DNA from: Gammaproteobacteria bacterium
GTDB lineage: Bacteria > Pseudomonadota > Gammaproteobacteria > Ga0077536
Length of the DNA: 49,640 nucleotides
Assembly (NCBI GenBank): GCA_030833185.1
Contig: JAURHQ010000008.1
Span: forward strand, 1-49,640
Direction of reading: 5' to 3'
Positions 1 to 8,508 of this stretch are shown in pieces (positions within the stretch are counted from its first letter, which is position 1; every line of letters begins with the position of its first letter). The notes beneath the pieces are model-generated. The model saw only the letters and a program-made list of their open reading frames with translations. It was not told the DNA's origin and searched no databases. The position numbers and the translations under genes are program-made.

Positions 1-35
1 AGAGCCAGGGCGATTAAACGGAATAGTAGCTTCAT
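1..35 (-). CDS. 5' end of a possible exported protein (partial)
   Basis: Reading leftward, an ATG at 33-35 opens a frame that runs off the window and begins MKLLFRLIALA. This looks like the positively charged and hydrophobic start of a signal peptide. It lies just downstream (minus sense) of the terminator after the flavin oxidoreductase gene, so it would need its own promoter between about 36 and 126. Only 11 codons are visible and there is no clear Shine-Dalgarno sequence, so the gene itself is uncertain and no function can be given. Confidence 0.3.
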   Translation of the reverse strand, partial: MKLLFRLIALA

Positions 36-126
36 TGGGAAAACAATTTCAGACCATGCTTTCTTGATGTTGCCAGATTGTACGCGAAAAGAAATCAGAG
101 TCTCCCCAAGCCCGACAAGTCAGCAT

Positions 127-155
127 AAAAAAAACGGCACCCGCAGGTGCCGTTT
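127..155 (-). terminator. Rho-independent terminator after the LLM oxidoreductase gene
   Basis: A perfect 10-bp inverted repeat (AAACGGCACC / GGTGCCGTTT) encloses a 4-nt loop. On the minus strand it is followed by eight T residues (the A run at 127-134). It lies about 30 nt past the stop codon of the minus-strand oxidoreductase gene, where an intrinsic terminator is expected. Confidence 0.9.
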
Positions 156-186
156 GAAGCGCACGCGCCAGCCGGCGCGTGGCGAA

Positions 187-1035
187 CTATTTGATGAACT
201 TGGCGTACTTGTCGAGCACCGGCAGCACCTTGTCGGCTTCCGCCGGCGGCAGCGGCAGGATCACGCGCTTCACGCCCTTGTCGGCGAACTGGGCAATGGC
301 GTCGTCGGTCGGCGCCATCGCGAAGAACACACCGAGGTCGATGCTGGCCGGGTCGCGGCCAATCTTGTGGCAGGCGTCGTGGATCTGCTTCAGCCCGCCT
401 TCGAAGTCGTACATCCCGCCGATCGGCATCCACCCGTCGCAGAACTCGGCCACATGCGCCGCCGTCTGCGGGCCGGCCGCGCCGCCCATGATGATGTTCG
501 GGTGCGGCTTCTGCACCGGCTTCGGCCACGCCCAGCTGGCTTCAAACTTCACATGCTCGCCGTTGAAGCTCGCTTCTTCCTTGGTCCACAGCTCTTTCAT
601 GAGCAGGATGTATTCGCGCAGGATTTCGCGACGTTTCTTGAAGTTCAGTTTGTGGTTGCGCATTTCCTCCACGCACCAGCCATAGCCGATGCCGAACTCG
701 AAACGGCCGCCGGAGATCATGTCCAGGCTCGCCACTTCCTTGGCCAGCCAGATCGGGTCGCGCTGCGCGACCAGCGTGATGCCGGTGCCGAGGCGCAGCT
801 TGCTGGTGACCGCCGCGCAGGCCGTCAGGGCCACGAACTGGTCGTGGCTGCGCCAGTATTCTTCCGGCAGCGGCGGCGCGCCGGCGCGACCGCCCCAGGG
901 CGTTTCGCGGCTGGATGGAATATGGCTGTGCTCGGGAAACCACAGGGACTCGAAGCCGCGGCTTTCCACTTCCTTCGCCAGTTGAATGGGCTGAATCGCC
1001 TTGTCTGTCGGGAAAATAATGACGCCTATGTCCAT
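187..1035 (-). CDS. LLM-class (luciferase-like) flavin/F420-dependent oxidoreductase
   Basis: 282-residue TIM-barrel enzyme of the bacterial luciferase/F420 superfamily, at the usual length for the single-domain F420-type subgroup. Visible family features are the N-terminal strand and helix with GFESLWFPEHSHIP (about residues 28-41), the central GTGITLVAQRDP segment (about 90), the GGRFEFGIGYGW turn (about 115) and a late GGAAGP phosphate-binding-like turn (about 185). The start is supported by GAGGAG 8 nt upstream. The family reduces or monooxygenates organic substrates with F420H2 or FMNH2. No F420 biosynthesis gene is visible, so the cofactor is open. It lies next to crotonase and P450 genes and probably serves the same catabolic pathway, but the substrate is unknown. 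It ends before a strong terminator. Confidence 0.85.
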   Translation of the reverse strand: MDIGVIIFPTDKAIQPIQLAKEVESRGFESLWFPEHSHIPSSRETPWGGRAGAPPLPEEYWRSHDQFVALTACAAVTSKLRLGTGITLVAQRDPIWLAKEVASLDMISGGRFEFGIGYGWCVEEMRNHKLNFKKRREILREYILLMKELWTKEEASFNGEHVKFEASWAWPKPVQKPHPNIIMGGAAGPQTAAHVAEFCDGWMPIGGMYDFEGGLKQIHDACHKIGRDPASIDLGVFFAMAPTDDAIAQFADKGVKRVILPLPPAEADKVLPVLDKYAKFIK

Positions 1036-1131
1036 CAGTTCGCTCCTCGTTCGGGCCTTTGGGGGCCGTGTTGTTATCGTCGTGAATGAGCGCGCAGAAA
1101 GCGCGGGCCCCGGCAGTATACGCGCGCGATG

Positions 1132-1893
1132 CTAGCGACCGCGCCAGACCGGCGTGCGCTTGGCGGCGAAGGCGGCCGCGCCTTCTTTCGCGTCGTCGGT
1201 GCTGCGCAGGAAGTCGAAATTTTCGCGTTCGACTTCCAGCGCTGCGGCCAGCGGCAGGTCAACGCCGCGCATCACCGCATCCCGAATCTTCTCCACCGCC
1301 AGCGGCGGGCTGCGCACGATTTCTTCCGCAATGTCGGCGGCTTTTTCCAGCAGCCGGCCGCGCGGCACCACATGGTCCACCAGGCCCAGCCGCAGCGCCT
1401 CGGGCGCATCGAGCCGCGCGCCGGTGTAGAGCATTTCCAGCGCTCGCCCGCGCGGAATCAGGCGCGGCAGACGCTGCGTGCCGCCGCCGCCGGGCAGCAC
1501 GCCGAGGCGCACCTCGCCCAGCCCGAACATGGCCTCGGTGCTGGCCACACGAATGTCGCAGGCCAGCGCCTGCTCCAGCCCGCCGCCGTTGCAGTGGCCG
1601 TGAATTGCAGCAATCACCGGCTTCTTCAGAAAGCCCAGCACGCTGAACAGCCCGTTGCCGGCGGGCCGTGAGCGATCGCCAAAGCCTTCGCCCTTGATGT
1701 CGCTGCCGGCGCAGAACGCGCGCTCGCCGTTGCCGGAGAGGATCGCTACGCGCAGCTGGTCGTCTGCGTCGAAGCGGCGAAACAGATCCGCCAGCAGGGC
1801 ATAGGTTTCCAAATCGCAGGCGTTCAGCCGCTCGGGCCGGTTGTAGGTGACGTAGGCGATCGCGCCCCGTGTTTCAAACAAGACTTTTTCCAT
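1132..1893 (-). CDS. Enoyl-CoA hydratase/isomerase (crotonase family), catalytic residues intact
   Basis: 253 residues, full length for a monofunctional crotonase. The oxyanion-hole region reads AFCAGSDIKG (about 60-69). Both glutamates of canonical enoyl-CoA hydratase are in place: one in GGGLEQALACD and one in FGLGEVRLG, followed by the hallmark PGGGGTQRLPR. Hydration of a 2-enoyl-CoA is therefore the likely reaction. GGGAG lies 7 nt before the ATG. It is divergent from a second crotonase-fold gene that lacks these residues; about 120 nt between them should hold both promoters. It is likely part of the same CoA-ester degradation route as the acyl-CoA dehydrogenases downstream. Confidence 0.92.
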   Translation of the reverse strand: MEKVLFETRGAIAYVTYNRPERLNACDLETYALLADLFRRFDADDQLRVAILSGNGERAFCAGSDIKGEGFGDRSRPAGNGLFSVLGFLKKPVIAAIHGHCNGGGLEQALACDIRVASTEAMFGLGEVRLGVLPGGGGTQRLPRLIPRGRALEMLYTGARLDAPEALRLGLVDHVVPRGRLLEKAADIAEEIVRSPPLAVEKIRDAVMRGVDLPLAAALEVERENFDFLRSTDDAKEGAAAFAAKRTPVWRGR

Positions 1894-2016
1894 GCGGTGC
1901 TCCCGGCGGCCAGAGGGGCCGTAAGGTCTGCATCATTCCAGAGCCGGGCGCGGACTAACATCCCCGGCGGCCTGCTAGCATGGCGGCCCTGTCAGCAGCT
2001 GCGAGGGGAACACCGG

Positions 2017-2853
2017 ATGGATTATCAGGACATCGAATATCAGGTCGAGGATCCGGTCGCCGTGATCACCCTCAACCGACCGGACCGGCTGAACGCCATG
2101 ACGATTCGCATGCTGGCCGAGATTCGCCACGCCAGCGCGGCGGCCGAAGCCGACCCGCGCGTCGTTGGCATCATCCTGACCGGCGCCGGGCGCGGCTTTT
2201 GTGCGGGCATGGATCTTTCCGCGCTGGACGAAATCTCGGCCAACGGTGAGGTCTCCCGCGAAGCACCGCCGGAGCTGGCGGCCGAGCCCGGTGACCCGGC
2301 GATGGGCGAGGACTTCGCCGGCATCTATCAGTATTTCCTGAAGCTGCGCAAACCCGTGATTGCGGCGGTCAACGGCGCCTGCGCGGGCTTGGGCTTTTGC
2401 TTTGCGCTGCTTTGCGATCTGCGCTTTGTGGATCGCAATGCCAAGTTCAGCACGGCGTTTTCGCAACGCGGGCTGGTGGCCGAACACGGCGCAAGTTGGC
2501 TGTTGCCGCGTCTGCTGGGGACCGCAAAAGCGCTGGACTTGCTGTGGAGCGCGCGGCGCTTCGACGGCGTGGAGGCCGAGCGTCTGGGGCTTGCCGACCG
2601 GCTCTGCGAGCCGGGCACGACGGTGCCCGCGGCCCGCGAATATCTCGCCGGTCTGGCGGCGAACGTCTCGCCGACTTCCATCATGGTCATCAAGCAGCAG
2701 GTTTACCGGCAGCTCATGATGCCGCTGGGCCCAGCGATGGCAGAGACCAATCAGGCGATGGACGAGAGTCTGAAGCGCGGCGATTTCCGCGAAGGCGTGC
2801 GCTCGTTTCTGGAGCAGCGGCCACCGGTATTCCCGCGGCTTGGCGGCGGATGA
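2017..2853 (+). CDS. Crotonase-fold protein lacking both canonical glutamates
   Basis: 278 residues from ATG 2017, preceded by GAGGGG. The ORF track extends further upstream, but the crotonase homology (VAVITLNRPDRLNAM) begins just after this ATG. The CoA-binding and oxyanion segment GFCAGMDLSAL is present. The two catalytic Glu positions of enoyl-CoA hydratase are replaced: Cys in AGLGFCFALLCD and Phe in STAFSQRGL. A carboxylate is instead present slightly later, in LVAEHG. The crotonase fold supports isomerases, hydrolases and C-C cleavage enzymes, so a simple hydratase is unlikely and a ring-opening or isomerase role is possible. The stop overlaps the P450 start (ATGA), indicating translational coupling. 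Confidence 0.88.
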   Translation: MDYQDIEYQVEDPVAVITLNRPDRLNAMTIRMLAEIRHASAAAEADPRVVGIILTGAGRGFCAGMDLSALDEISANGEVSREAPPELAAEPGDPAMGEDFAGIYQYFLKLRKPVIAAVNGACAGLGFCFALLCDLRFVDRNAKFSTAFSQRGLVAEHGASWLLPRLLGTAKALDLLWSARRFDGVEAERLGLADRLCEPGTTVPAAREYLAGLAANVSPTSIMVIKQQVYRQLMMPLGPAMAETNQAMDESLKRGDFREGVRSFLEQRPPVFPRLGGG

Positions 2854-4085
2854 GCGCGGAGGAGCTGCCCGCCGGGGCGGGGCTGACCGCACGCGATCCG
2901 GCCTTTCGTGAAGATCCGGATGCGGTCTACGACCTGCTCCGCGCGCGCGACCCGCTGCATTACGACCCGGCCTACGGGCGCCGCGTGCTGACCCGATTCG
3001 AGGATGCGCGAACGGTGCTGCGGGCACGCGAGTTTGGGGTAGATGCGCGTAAAACCCGGCCCGAGTCCTATATGCGCCGCGTCGCCGGCACCGGCGTGCA
3101 GGAAGCGCGCGGTGCCACCGCCTATGAGCCGCCGCTGGTGCTGCTGGACGACCCCGCGCATCGCCGCATCCGCGGCTTGATGAGCAAGGCCTTCACGCCG
3201 AAAGCGGTGGCCGCGATGCGTCCGACGATCGAGCGCCTGACGCGCGAGGCGCTGGACGCGCTGCCCGACGCCGGCGAAATCGATTTCATTGCCGCCTATG
3301 CGGGACCGCTGCCCACCCGCGTGATCGCCGCCATGATGGGCTTGCCCGACGCCGACTGGGTGGACCTCAAACGCTGGTCCGACGCCATCCTGATGGGCTA
3401 CGACCCGGAGCGCGAAGCGCCGGTGCAGCAGCGCCTGCGTGAGGCCTATCTCGCGCTGAGTGCGCTGTTTCGCGAGGCGCTGGTGGCGCGCCGCCGGGCA
3501 CCGCAGGACGATCTGATTTCCGCGATGGTCCGCGCCCAGGACGAACAGGATCGCCTGAGCGATCTGGAGATCATCAGCCTGTGCACGCAGCTGCTGGTGG
3601 CCGGCAACGTCACCACCACGGATTTGATGGGCAACGGGCTGCACGCCCTGCTGAAACATCCTGCAGAACTCGCCCGCCTGCGCGCCGAGCCGGCGCTGAT
3701 GCCGCGCGCGATCGACGAAATCCTGCGCTATGACTGCCCGCTGACCGAGACCGCGCGCATCGCGCTTGCCGACACGGTGGTCAGCGGCTGTCCGATTGCG
3801 AAAGGCGAAACGCTGACCGTCGCGCTCGCCGCCGCCAATCACGATCCGGCGGCCTTTGCCGAACCTCATCGCTTCAGTCTGGACCGCGACGCCAGCGCGC
3901 AGCTGGGATTCGCAACCGGGCCGCACGTGTGTCTGGGCGCGCCGCTGGCGCGGCTGGAAGGCGAGATTGGCTTGCAGGCGTTTATCGAAAAATTTCCTGC
4001 GCTTGCGCCAGGCCGGCAACCGCCGCGACGCCGCGCGCTGCCGTTTTTTCGCGGCTTCGAAAGTTTGCCGGTGTGGCTGGCTTAG
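2850..4085 (+). CDS. Cytochrome P450
   Basis: 411-residue soluble bacterial class I P450 starting at the ATGA overlap with the crotonase-like gene. The heme-ligand loop FATGPHVCLG places the thiolate at Cys361. The K-helix ExxR is EILR (290-293). The I-helix reads LLVAGNVTTTD (about 248-258), so the threonines are kept but the usual acidic residue before Thr is replaced by Val. It would hydroxylate a hydrophobic substrate using electrons from a ferredoxin and reductase, neither of which is encoded nearby. Coupling to CoA-ester genes suggests oxidation of a terpenoid, steroid or other cyclic substrate; that substrate class is inference. The long minus-strand ORF opposite it is a codon-bias shadow. 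Confidence 0.95.
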   Translation: MSAEELPAGAGLTARDPAFREDPDAVYDLLRARDPLHYDPAYGRRVLTRFEDARTVLRAREFGVDARKTRPESYMRRVAGTGVQEARGATAYEPPLVLLDDPAHRRIRGLMSKAFTPKAVAAMRPTIERLTREALDALPDAGEIDFIAAYAGPLPTRVIAAMMGLPDADWVDLKRWSDAILMGYDPEREAPVQQRLREAYLALSALFREALVARRRAPQDDLISAMVRAQDEQDRLSDLEIISLCTQLLVAGNVTTTDLMGNGLHALLKHPAELARLRAEPALMPRAIDEILRYDCPLTETARIALADTVVSGCPIAKGETLTVALAAANHDPAAFAEPHRFSLDRDASAQLGFATGPHVCLGAPLARLEGEIGLQAFIEKFPALAPGRQPPRRRALPFFRGFESLPVWLA

Positions 4086-4158
4086 CGCTGCGACTGGCGT
4101 CACGCGGGCCTGCCGCGCGCGCCTTGATTCAATCCCCGTTTCCTACCGGAGCCGCGCC

Positions 4159-4494
4159 ATGAAACATCTTGTCGTCGTGTTGACCGAACCCACCGAAGGT
4201 CGTGAGGCCGAGTACAACGATTACTACGAGCACCAGCATCTGGACGATGTGCTGGCCACCACCGACTGGACGTCGGCGCAGCGGTTCAAGCTGAGCGATC
4301 AGCAGGGTATGCAATGCCCCTTGCCCTATCTCGCGCTCTACGAAGTCGAGGCCGACGACGCCACCGAGGTGCTCAAGACCCTCAACGCCACCCGCGGCGA
4401 GCGCGTGCAGAGCGCCGCGCTCAACAAGCGCACCGCTGGCGTGTGGGTATTCAGCCCGACCGGGCCCAAACACGAACGGGCGGCAGGGGAATAG
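4159..4494 (+). CDS. Small EthD/DUF4286-like ferredoxin-fold protein
   Basis: 111 residues from ATG 4159. It begins with a beta-strand (KHLVVVLTEP), then a polar loop with EYNDYYEHQHLDDVL, resembling the N-terminal beta-alpha-beta and conserved His/Tyr/Asp pattern of dimeric alpha-beta barrel proteins (EthD, DUF4286). Such proteins often accompany P450 and CoA-ester catabolic genes and may act as small isomerases or monooxygenases, but no reaction can be assigned. It lies between the P450 (73 nt upstream) and an acyl-CoA dehydrogenase gene (2 nt downstream), so it is clearly in the same operon. The family assignment rests on visual similarity only. Confidence 0.72.
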   Translation: MKHLVVVLTEPTEGREAEYNDYYEHQHLDDVLATTDWTSAQRFKLSDQQGMQCPLPYLALYEVEADDATEVLKTLNATRGERVQSAALNKRTAGVWVFSPTGPKHERAAGE

Positions 4495-4496
4495 AC

Positions 4497-5633
4497 ATGC
4501 ATTTTGGTTACACCGATGAACAGGAACAGTTTCGCGGCATCGTGGCGCGCTTTCTGCGCGAACGTGCGCCGGTCTCGGCAGTGCGCGCGCAGATGGCGAG
4601 CGAGCGCGGTCACGACCCGGCGCTGTGGCGCGGCATTGCCGGCGAGCTCGGCCTGACCGGCGTGCATGTGCCCGAGCATCTGGGCGGTCAGGGCTTTGGC
4701 CTTGAAGAGCTCTGCATCGCGCAGGAAGAATTTGGCCGCGCGCTGACCTGCGCGCCGTTCTTCGCAAGCACCGTGCTGGCCACCACGGCGCTGCTCGAAA
4801 TCGCCGATGAGGCCGAGCAAGAGGCCCTGTTGCCCGCGCTGGTGGCGGGCGAGCGCGTGGGGACCCTGGCCTGGGTCGAGCAGGGCGGCGACTGGTCGGC
4901 CAGCGCTTGCGCGATGCTGGCCACGCCCGCCGCCGACGGCGTGCGGCTCAATGGGCACAAGCACTACGTGATCGACGGCCTTGCGGCCGATCGCCTGCTG
5001 GTGGTGGCGCGCACGCCGGGCAGCGTCGGTAATGCGGGGCTCGGGCTCTACGCAGTCGAGGCGGATGCGGCCGGCCTCGTGCGGCGCGGGCTCGAGACCA
5101 TCGACACCACGCGGCGGCAGGCAGCACTGGTACTCACCGACTGCCCGGCGCGTCGGCTCGGCGCGGGCCGCGATTTCACCAGCGGGTTTGCGCGGCTGAT
5201 GGATCGGGCCACCATCGCGCTCGCTGCAGAGATGGTCGGCGGCGCCCACGCGCTGCTCGATGCGGCGGTGGACTACGCCAAGCTCCGCATGCAGTTCGGT
5301 CGCCCTATCGGCGCCTTTCAGGCGATCAAGCACAAGCTGGCCGAGATGCTGCTGGAGGTCGAACTCGCCACCGCGGCGGTGCGCTATGCGGCAGCGGCGG
5401 CTGACGCCAACGACGCTGAAACCTCGCTGCTTGCGTCCCACGCCAAGGCCATGGCGTCGGACGCCTCTATGCGCGCGGCGGTCGAGGCCGTGCAGATCCA
5501 CGGCGGCATTGGCTTCACCTGGGATAACGACACGCATCTCTGGTTCAAGCGGGCCAGAAGCTCGGCGGTCCTGCTGGGCGACGCGGCGCTGCATCGCGAG
5601 CGTTACATCGCACTGACGGAGGCCGCAGCATGA
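4497..5633 (+). CDS. Acyl-CoA dehydrogenase family subunit without a visible catalytic Glu
   Basis: 378 residues from ATG 4497, preceded by AGGGGA. It has the all-alpha N-terminal domain, a degenerate beta-domain (HKHYVIDGLAADRLLVV) and the C-terminal FAD-contacting motif RMQFGRPIGAFQAIKH. The closing loop (WFKRARSSAVLLGD) lacks the EGTSxIQ/GGTDEIQ signature and shows no catalytic glutamate at the usual end of the family. This is the pattern of one subunit of heteromeric (alpha2beta2) acyl-CoA dehydrogenases such as the mycobacterial ChsE proteins, where two unequal subunits share the FAD site. The stop overlaps the next acyl-CoA dehydrogenase start (ATGA), which fits co-assembly. Side-chain or ring CoA-ester dehydrogenation is inferred. 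Confidence 0.9.
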   Translation: MHFGYTDEQEQFRGIVARFLRERAPVSAVRAQMASERGHDPALWRGIAGELGLTGVHVPEHLGGQGFGLEELCIAQEEFGRALTCAPFFASTVLATTALLEIADEAEQEALLPALVAGERVGTLAWVEQGGDWSASACAMLATPAADGVRLNGHKHYVIDGLAADRLLVVARTPGSVGNAGLGLYAVEADAAGLVRRGLETIDTTRRQAALVLTDCPARRLGAGRDFTSGFARLMDRATIALAAEMVGGAHALLDAAVDYAKLRMQFGRPIGAFQAIKHKLAEMLLEVELATAAVRYAAAAADANDAETSLLASHAKAMASDASMRAAVEAVQIHGGIGFTWDNDTHLWFKRARSSAVLLGDAALHRERYIALTEAAA

Positions 5634-6904
5634 GCACCCCAAGCATTACACCTGAGGAAACCACGGTGCGCGCCGAACTGCGGGCGTGGCTGGCTGCGCA
5701 CTGGCAGGTCGACCGCAGTCTGGTGGCATGGCGACATCTGCTGGTCGACAGCGGCTGGGGCATGCCGCACTGGCCGCGCGAATGGCATGGCCGCGGTCTG
5801 CCGGTGGCGCTGCTGCCGGCGATCGACGCGGAATTTGAAGCCGTTGGCGCGGTGGGCGTGGCGCGCATTGGCATCCGTCTGCTGGCTGCCGCCACCCTGC
5901 TGGAACACGGTTCGGACGACCACAAGCGCCGCTTCCTGCGCCGGATCCTGAGCGGCGAAGACACCTGGTGTCAGCTCTTTAGCGAACCCGGCAGCGGATC
6001 CGATCTTGCCGGGGGCACCACCCGCGCCGAGTTTGACGGCACGCGCTGGGTGGTGAACGGCCAGAAGCTGTGGACCACCAGCGCGCACCACGCGCACTGG
6101 GGGCTGCTGCTGGCGCGCACCGACTGGGACGCGCCGAAGCATCAGGGCTTGAGTTTCTTCGTGATCGACATGCATCAGCCGGGCGTTGAAGTGCGGCCTT
6201 TGAAGCAGATGAACGGCTACGCCTCGTTCAACGAAGTGTTTTTCACCGACGCCGTGGTGCCGGCGAACAATCAGGTGGCCAATACCGGCGACGGCTGGAA
6301 GGTCGCGATGACCACGCTCGCGCACGAGCGGCGCAATGCCGATGCCCTGCGACGCTGGGGCCATGCTTCACCGCACGCCGGCCGGATTTACGACGAGGAA
6401 CGCGCCGAAATCGCGACCGTCATGGAGCCCTATCGCTGGTATCCGCAGCGCGCGGGCCGCGTCGATCTGGCGCTGCCGCGGGCGCGCAGCACCGGCCGCA
6501 TGGCCGACCCGGCGGTGCGGCAGGAACTGGCGAAACTGTTGATGCTTTCGCGCGCTTCCGAATGGCTCGCGCAGCGCGCGCGCCATGCCAAGCAGAGCGG
6601 CAAGCCGGAAGGCCCGGAAGGATCGCTAGGCAAACTGGTGGCGAGCCACGTGGCCCGCGCGGCCGCCGAGGTGCATGCGCTGATCAGCGGCGCGGACGCG
6701 ATGCTGGCCGGCGCCGACTCGCCGGAGAACGGCATGATTGCGGAGATTCTGCTGTCGGTACCTGCCACCTCGATAGCCGGCGGCACGGACGAAATCCAGC
6801 GCAACATCATCGGCGAACGCGTGCTCGATCTGCCGCGCGAACCGCGGACCGACGCCGGACCGTTTCGCGACATCCCGCGCAATCCGCCGCGGCCCCGGGG
6901 CTGA
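5630..6904 (+). CDS. Acyl-CoA dehydrogenase, partner subunit with GGTDEIQ motif
   Basis: 424 residues, starting in the ATGA overlap with the preceding subunit gene. The flavin/substrate domain carries FSEPGSGSDLAGGTTRAE and WVVNGQKLWTTSAHHA (about residues 120-155). The C-terminus carries AGGTDEIQRNIIGERVL (about 385-401), the adenine/FAD-contact motif weak in its partner. It lacks the RxQFGxxxGxFQ motif of the upstream subunit; that complementarity supports a heteromeric enzyme. The C-terminal tail is Pro/Arg rich. It would oxidise an acyl-CoA to the 2-enoyl-CoA and pass electrons to ETF. It ends 12 nt from the convergent amidase gene with no obvious terminator. Confidence 0.92.
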   Translation: MSTPSITPEETTVRAELRAWLAAHWQVDRSLVAWRHLLVDSGWGMPHWPREWHGRGLPVALLPAIDAEFEAVGAVGVARIGIRLLAAATLLEHGSDDHKRRFLRRILSGEDTWCQLFSEPGSGSDLAGGTTRAEFDGTRWVVNGQKLWTTSAHHAHWGLLLARTDWDAPKHQGLSFFVIDMHQPGVEVRPLKQMNGYASFNEVFFTDAVVPANNQVANTGDGWKVAMTTLAHERRNADALRRWGHASPHAGRIYDEERAEIATVMEPYRWYPQRAGRVDLALPRARSTGRMADPAVRQELAKLLMLSRASEWLAQRARHAKQSGKPEGPEGSLGKLVASHVARAAAEVHALISGADAMLAGADSPENGMIAEILLSVPATSIAGGTDEIQRNIIGERVLDLPREPRTDAGPFRDIPRNPPRPRG

Positions 6905-6916
6905 CGGCCGCGCGCC

Positions 6917-8329
6917 CTACGCCGGGAGGTTCGGCCGCCGCTTGTGCCAGCCGGTCGCCTGCTCGTACGCGGCGGCGACCCGGAACAGCGTCGCTTCCTC
7001 ACCGTGCCGGCCAATGAACTGCATGGCGGTCGGCAGGCCCTGGGCGGTAAAGCCGTTCGGGATCGTCAGGGACGGATGGCCGGTGAAATTGGTCGGCGCG
7101 GTATAGCGAACGAGCGGTGCGAAGCTCTCCGGCGGCGCGACCCGCTGCGGCGGGAACTCGCTTTGCGGCATGGCGGGCGAAGGTGCCGCCGGGCACAGGA
7201 TCACATCCACCTCGCGGAAGGCCCGCTCGAACAGCGCGGTGGTGAACTGGCGCAGCTTCTGCCCGCGCGCATAGTCCTCGGCGCTGACCGTGAGGCCGTA
7301 CTCCAACAGCGCGCGGAATACCGGGCCGTAGTCCGCTGCGCGCGCCGGAAACCATTCGCGATGGCGGAGCAGGGCATCGACCGCGCAGGTGTCCTGCCAG
7401 TGCGCGGCGACGTCGGTGATGCCGGCGAGGTTCACGTCCTGCACCACCATTTTCTGGCCATGCAGGAGGTAGCAGGCGCGGAAACAGGCTTCTCGCATGT
7501 CGGCGTCGGTGTCTTCGGTGCAGTAGTCGCGGTCGATGCCAACGCGAATGCCTTCGGCACCGCGCGCGATCTCGGCGAGGTAATCGACCGGCGGATCGCT
7601 GCGGGTCGACGGGTCGCGTTCATCGCGGCCTTCCAGTGCGGCCAGCATCAGCGCGCAGTCGGCAACGCTACGCGTCATCGGCCCGATGTGGTCCAGCGTG
7701 TCGGCCAGCGGAAACACGCCGTGGCGCGAGACCTTGCCGAAAGTCGGCTTCAGACCCACCACGCCGCAGGCCGCCGACGGGAAACGAATCGAGCCGCCCG
7801 TGTCGGTGCCGATCGCGCCGAAGCAAAGCCCCGCCGCCACCGCCACGCCCGAACCGCTGGATGACACGCCCGCCCAGTACTCCGTATGCCACGGGTTGCG
7901 CGGATAGTCGTAGGCCGGGTGATAGCCGTAGAGCGCGAATTCGGTGAGGTTGAGCTTGCCGGTGAAGGCCGCGCCCGCGCCGGCCAGTTTCTCCACAATC
8001 GCCGCATCAAGCAGCGGCCTGAAGTCGCGCAGGATGCCGGACGCGCAGGTCGTGGGGATGCCCTTGGTGCAGATCAGATCTTTCAAGCCCAGCGGAACGC
8101 CGTGCAGCGGGCCGCGATAGCGCCCGGCAGCGATCTCGCGTTCTGCGTCCAGCGCCTGCGCGCGGCCGAGTTCCGCAGTCACCAGCAGATGACTCCGCAG
8201 CACCCCGTCGTGCGCGCTGATGCGCGCGAGCTGGGCGTCGAAAAGTTCGACCGGGGAGATTTCGCGGCGCGCGAGGAGCGGCGCGACCTCGGTGATGGTG
8301 CGGGTGAGGAGTTCGTTTAGCGAGCTCAT
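6917..8329 (-). CDS. Amidase-signature-family hydrolase
   Basis: 470 residues, normal for amidase signature enzymes. The Ser-cisSer-Lys triad can be placed by spacing: Lys83 in GLKDL, cis-Ser156 in GVSSSGSG and nucleophile Ser180 in GTDTGGSIRFPS. The 24-residue distance between the two serines matches the family. The Gly/Ser-rich loop reads GVSSSGSG instead of the common GGSSGGS. GGAG lies about 9 nt before the ATG. It hydrolyses an amide (or possibly ester) bond. There are no GatB/GatC genes nearby, so a role in tRNA amidation is unlikely. It is convergent with the catabolic operon and could feed a carboxylate to the CoA transferase, but its substrate is unknown. Confidence 0.93.
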   Translation of the reverse strand: MSSLNELLTRTITEVAPLLARREISPVELFDAQLARISAHDGVLRSHLLVTAELGRAQALDAEREIAAGRYRGPLHGVPLGLKDLICTKGIPTTCASGILRDFRPLLDAAIVEKLAGAGAAFTGKLNLTEFALYGYHPAYDYPRNPWHTEYWAGVSSSGSGVAVAAGLCFGAIGTDTGGSIRFPSAACGVVGLKPTFGKVSRHGVFPLADTLDHIGPMTRSVADCALMLAALEGRDERDPSTRSDPPVDYLAEIARGAEGIRVGIDRDYCTEDTDADMREACFRACYLLHGQKMVVQDVNLAGITDVAAHWQDTCAVDALLRHREWFPARAADYGPVFRALLEYGLTVSAEDYARGQKLRQFTTALFERAFREVDVILCPAAPSPAMPQSEFPPQRVAPPESFAPLVRYTAPTNFTGHPSLTIPNGFTAQGLPTAMQFIGRHGEEATLFRVAAAYEQATGWHKRRPNLPA

Positions 8330-8508
8330 CGCAAGACGCTCCGTCGGGGCAGGGCCGCGTTGGGCAGATTCTCCATGGTGCGCTCCGGGGCGGGATTAAA
8401 GCGCTATTTCGACACAGCCCGCGCATGGCGGGCAACGGCTGCGCGTTGGTGCCGGGCGCTACCGCGCGCCCGTTCACCCGACAAGGTTCAGCGACGTTCC
8501 GCGCTGAT

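Noticed and set aside
2397-2849. Long N-terminal extension of the P450 ORF
   Set aside because: It lies wholly inside the crotonase-like gene in another frame; the ATGA junction at 2850 gives a normal P450 length.
2751-4103. 450-aa minus-strand ORF opposite the P450
   Set aside because: The plus strand encodes a full P450 with all motifs. The minus ORF is rich in Arg, Gln, His and Ala with no domain, as expected for a shadow frame in GC-rich DNA.
4338-5642. 434-aa minus-strand ORF opposite the acyl-CoA dehydrogenase
   Set aside because: Covers the conserved acyl-CoA dehydrogenase coding frame in antisense and has no recognisable motif.
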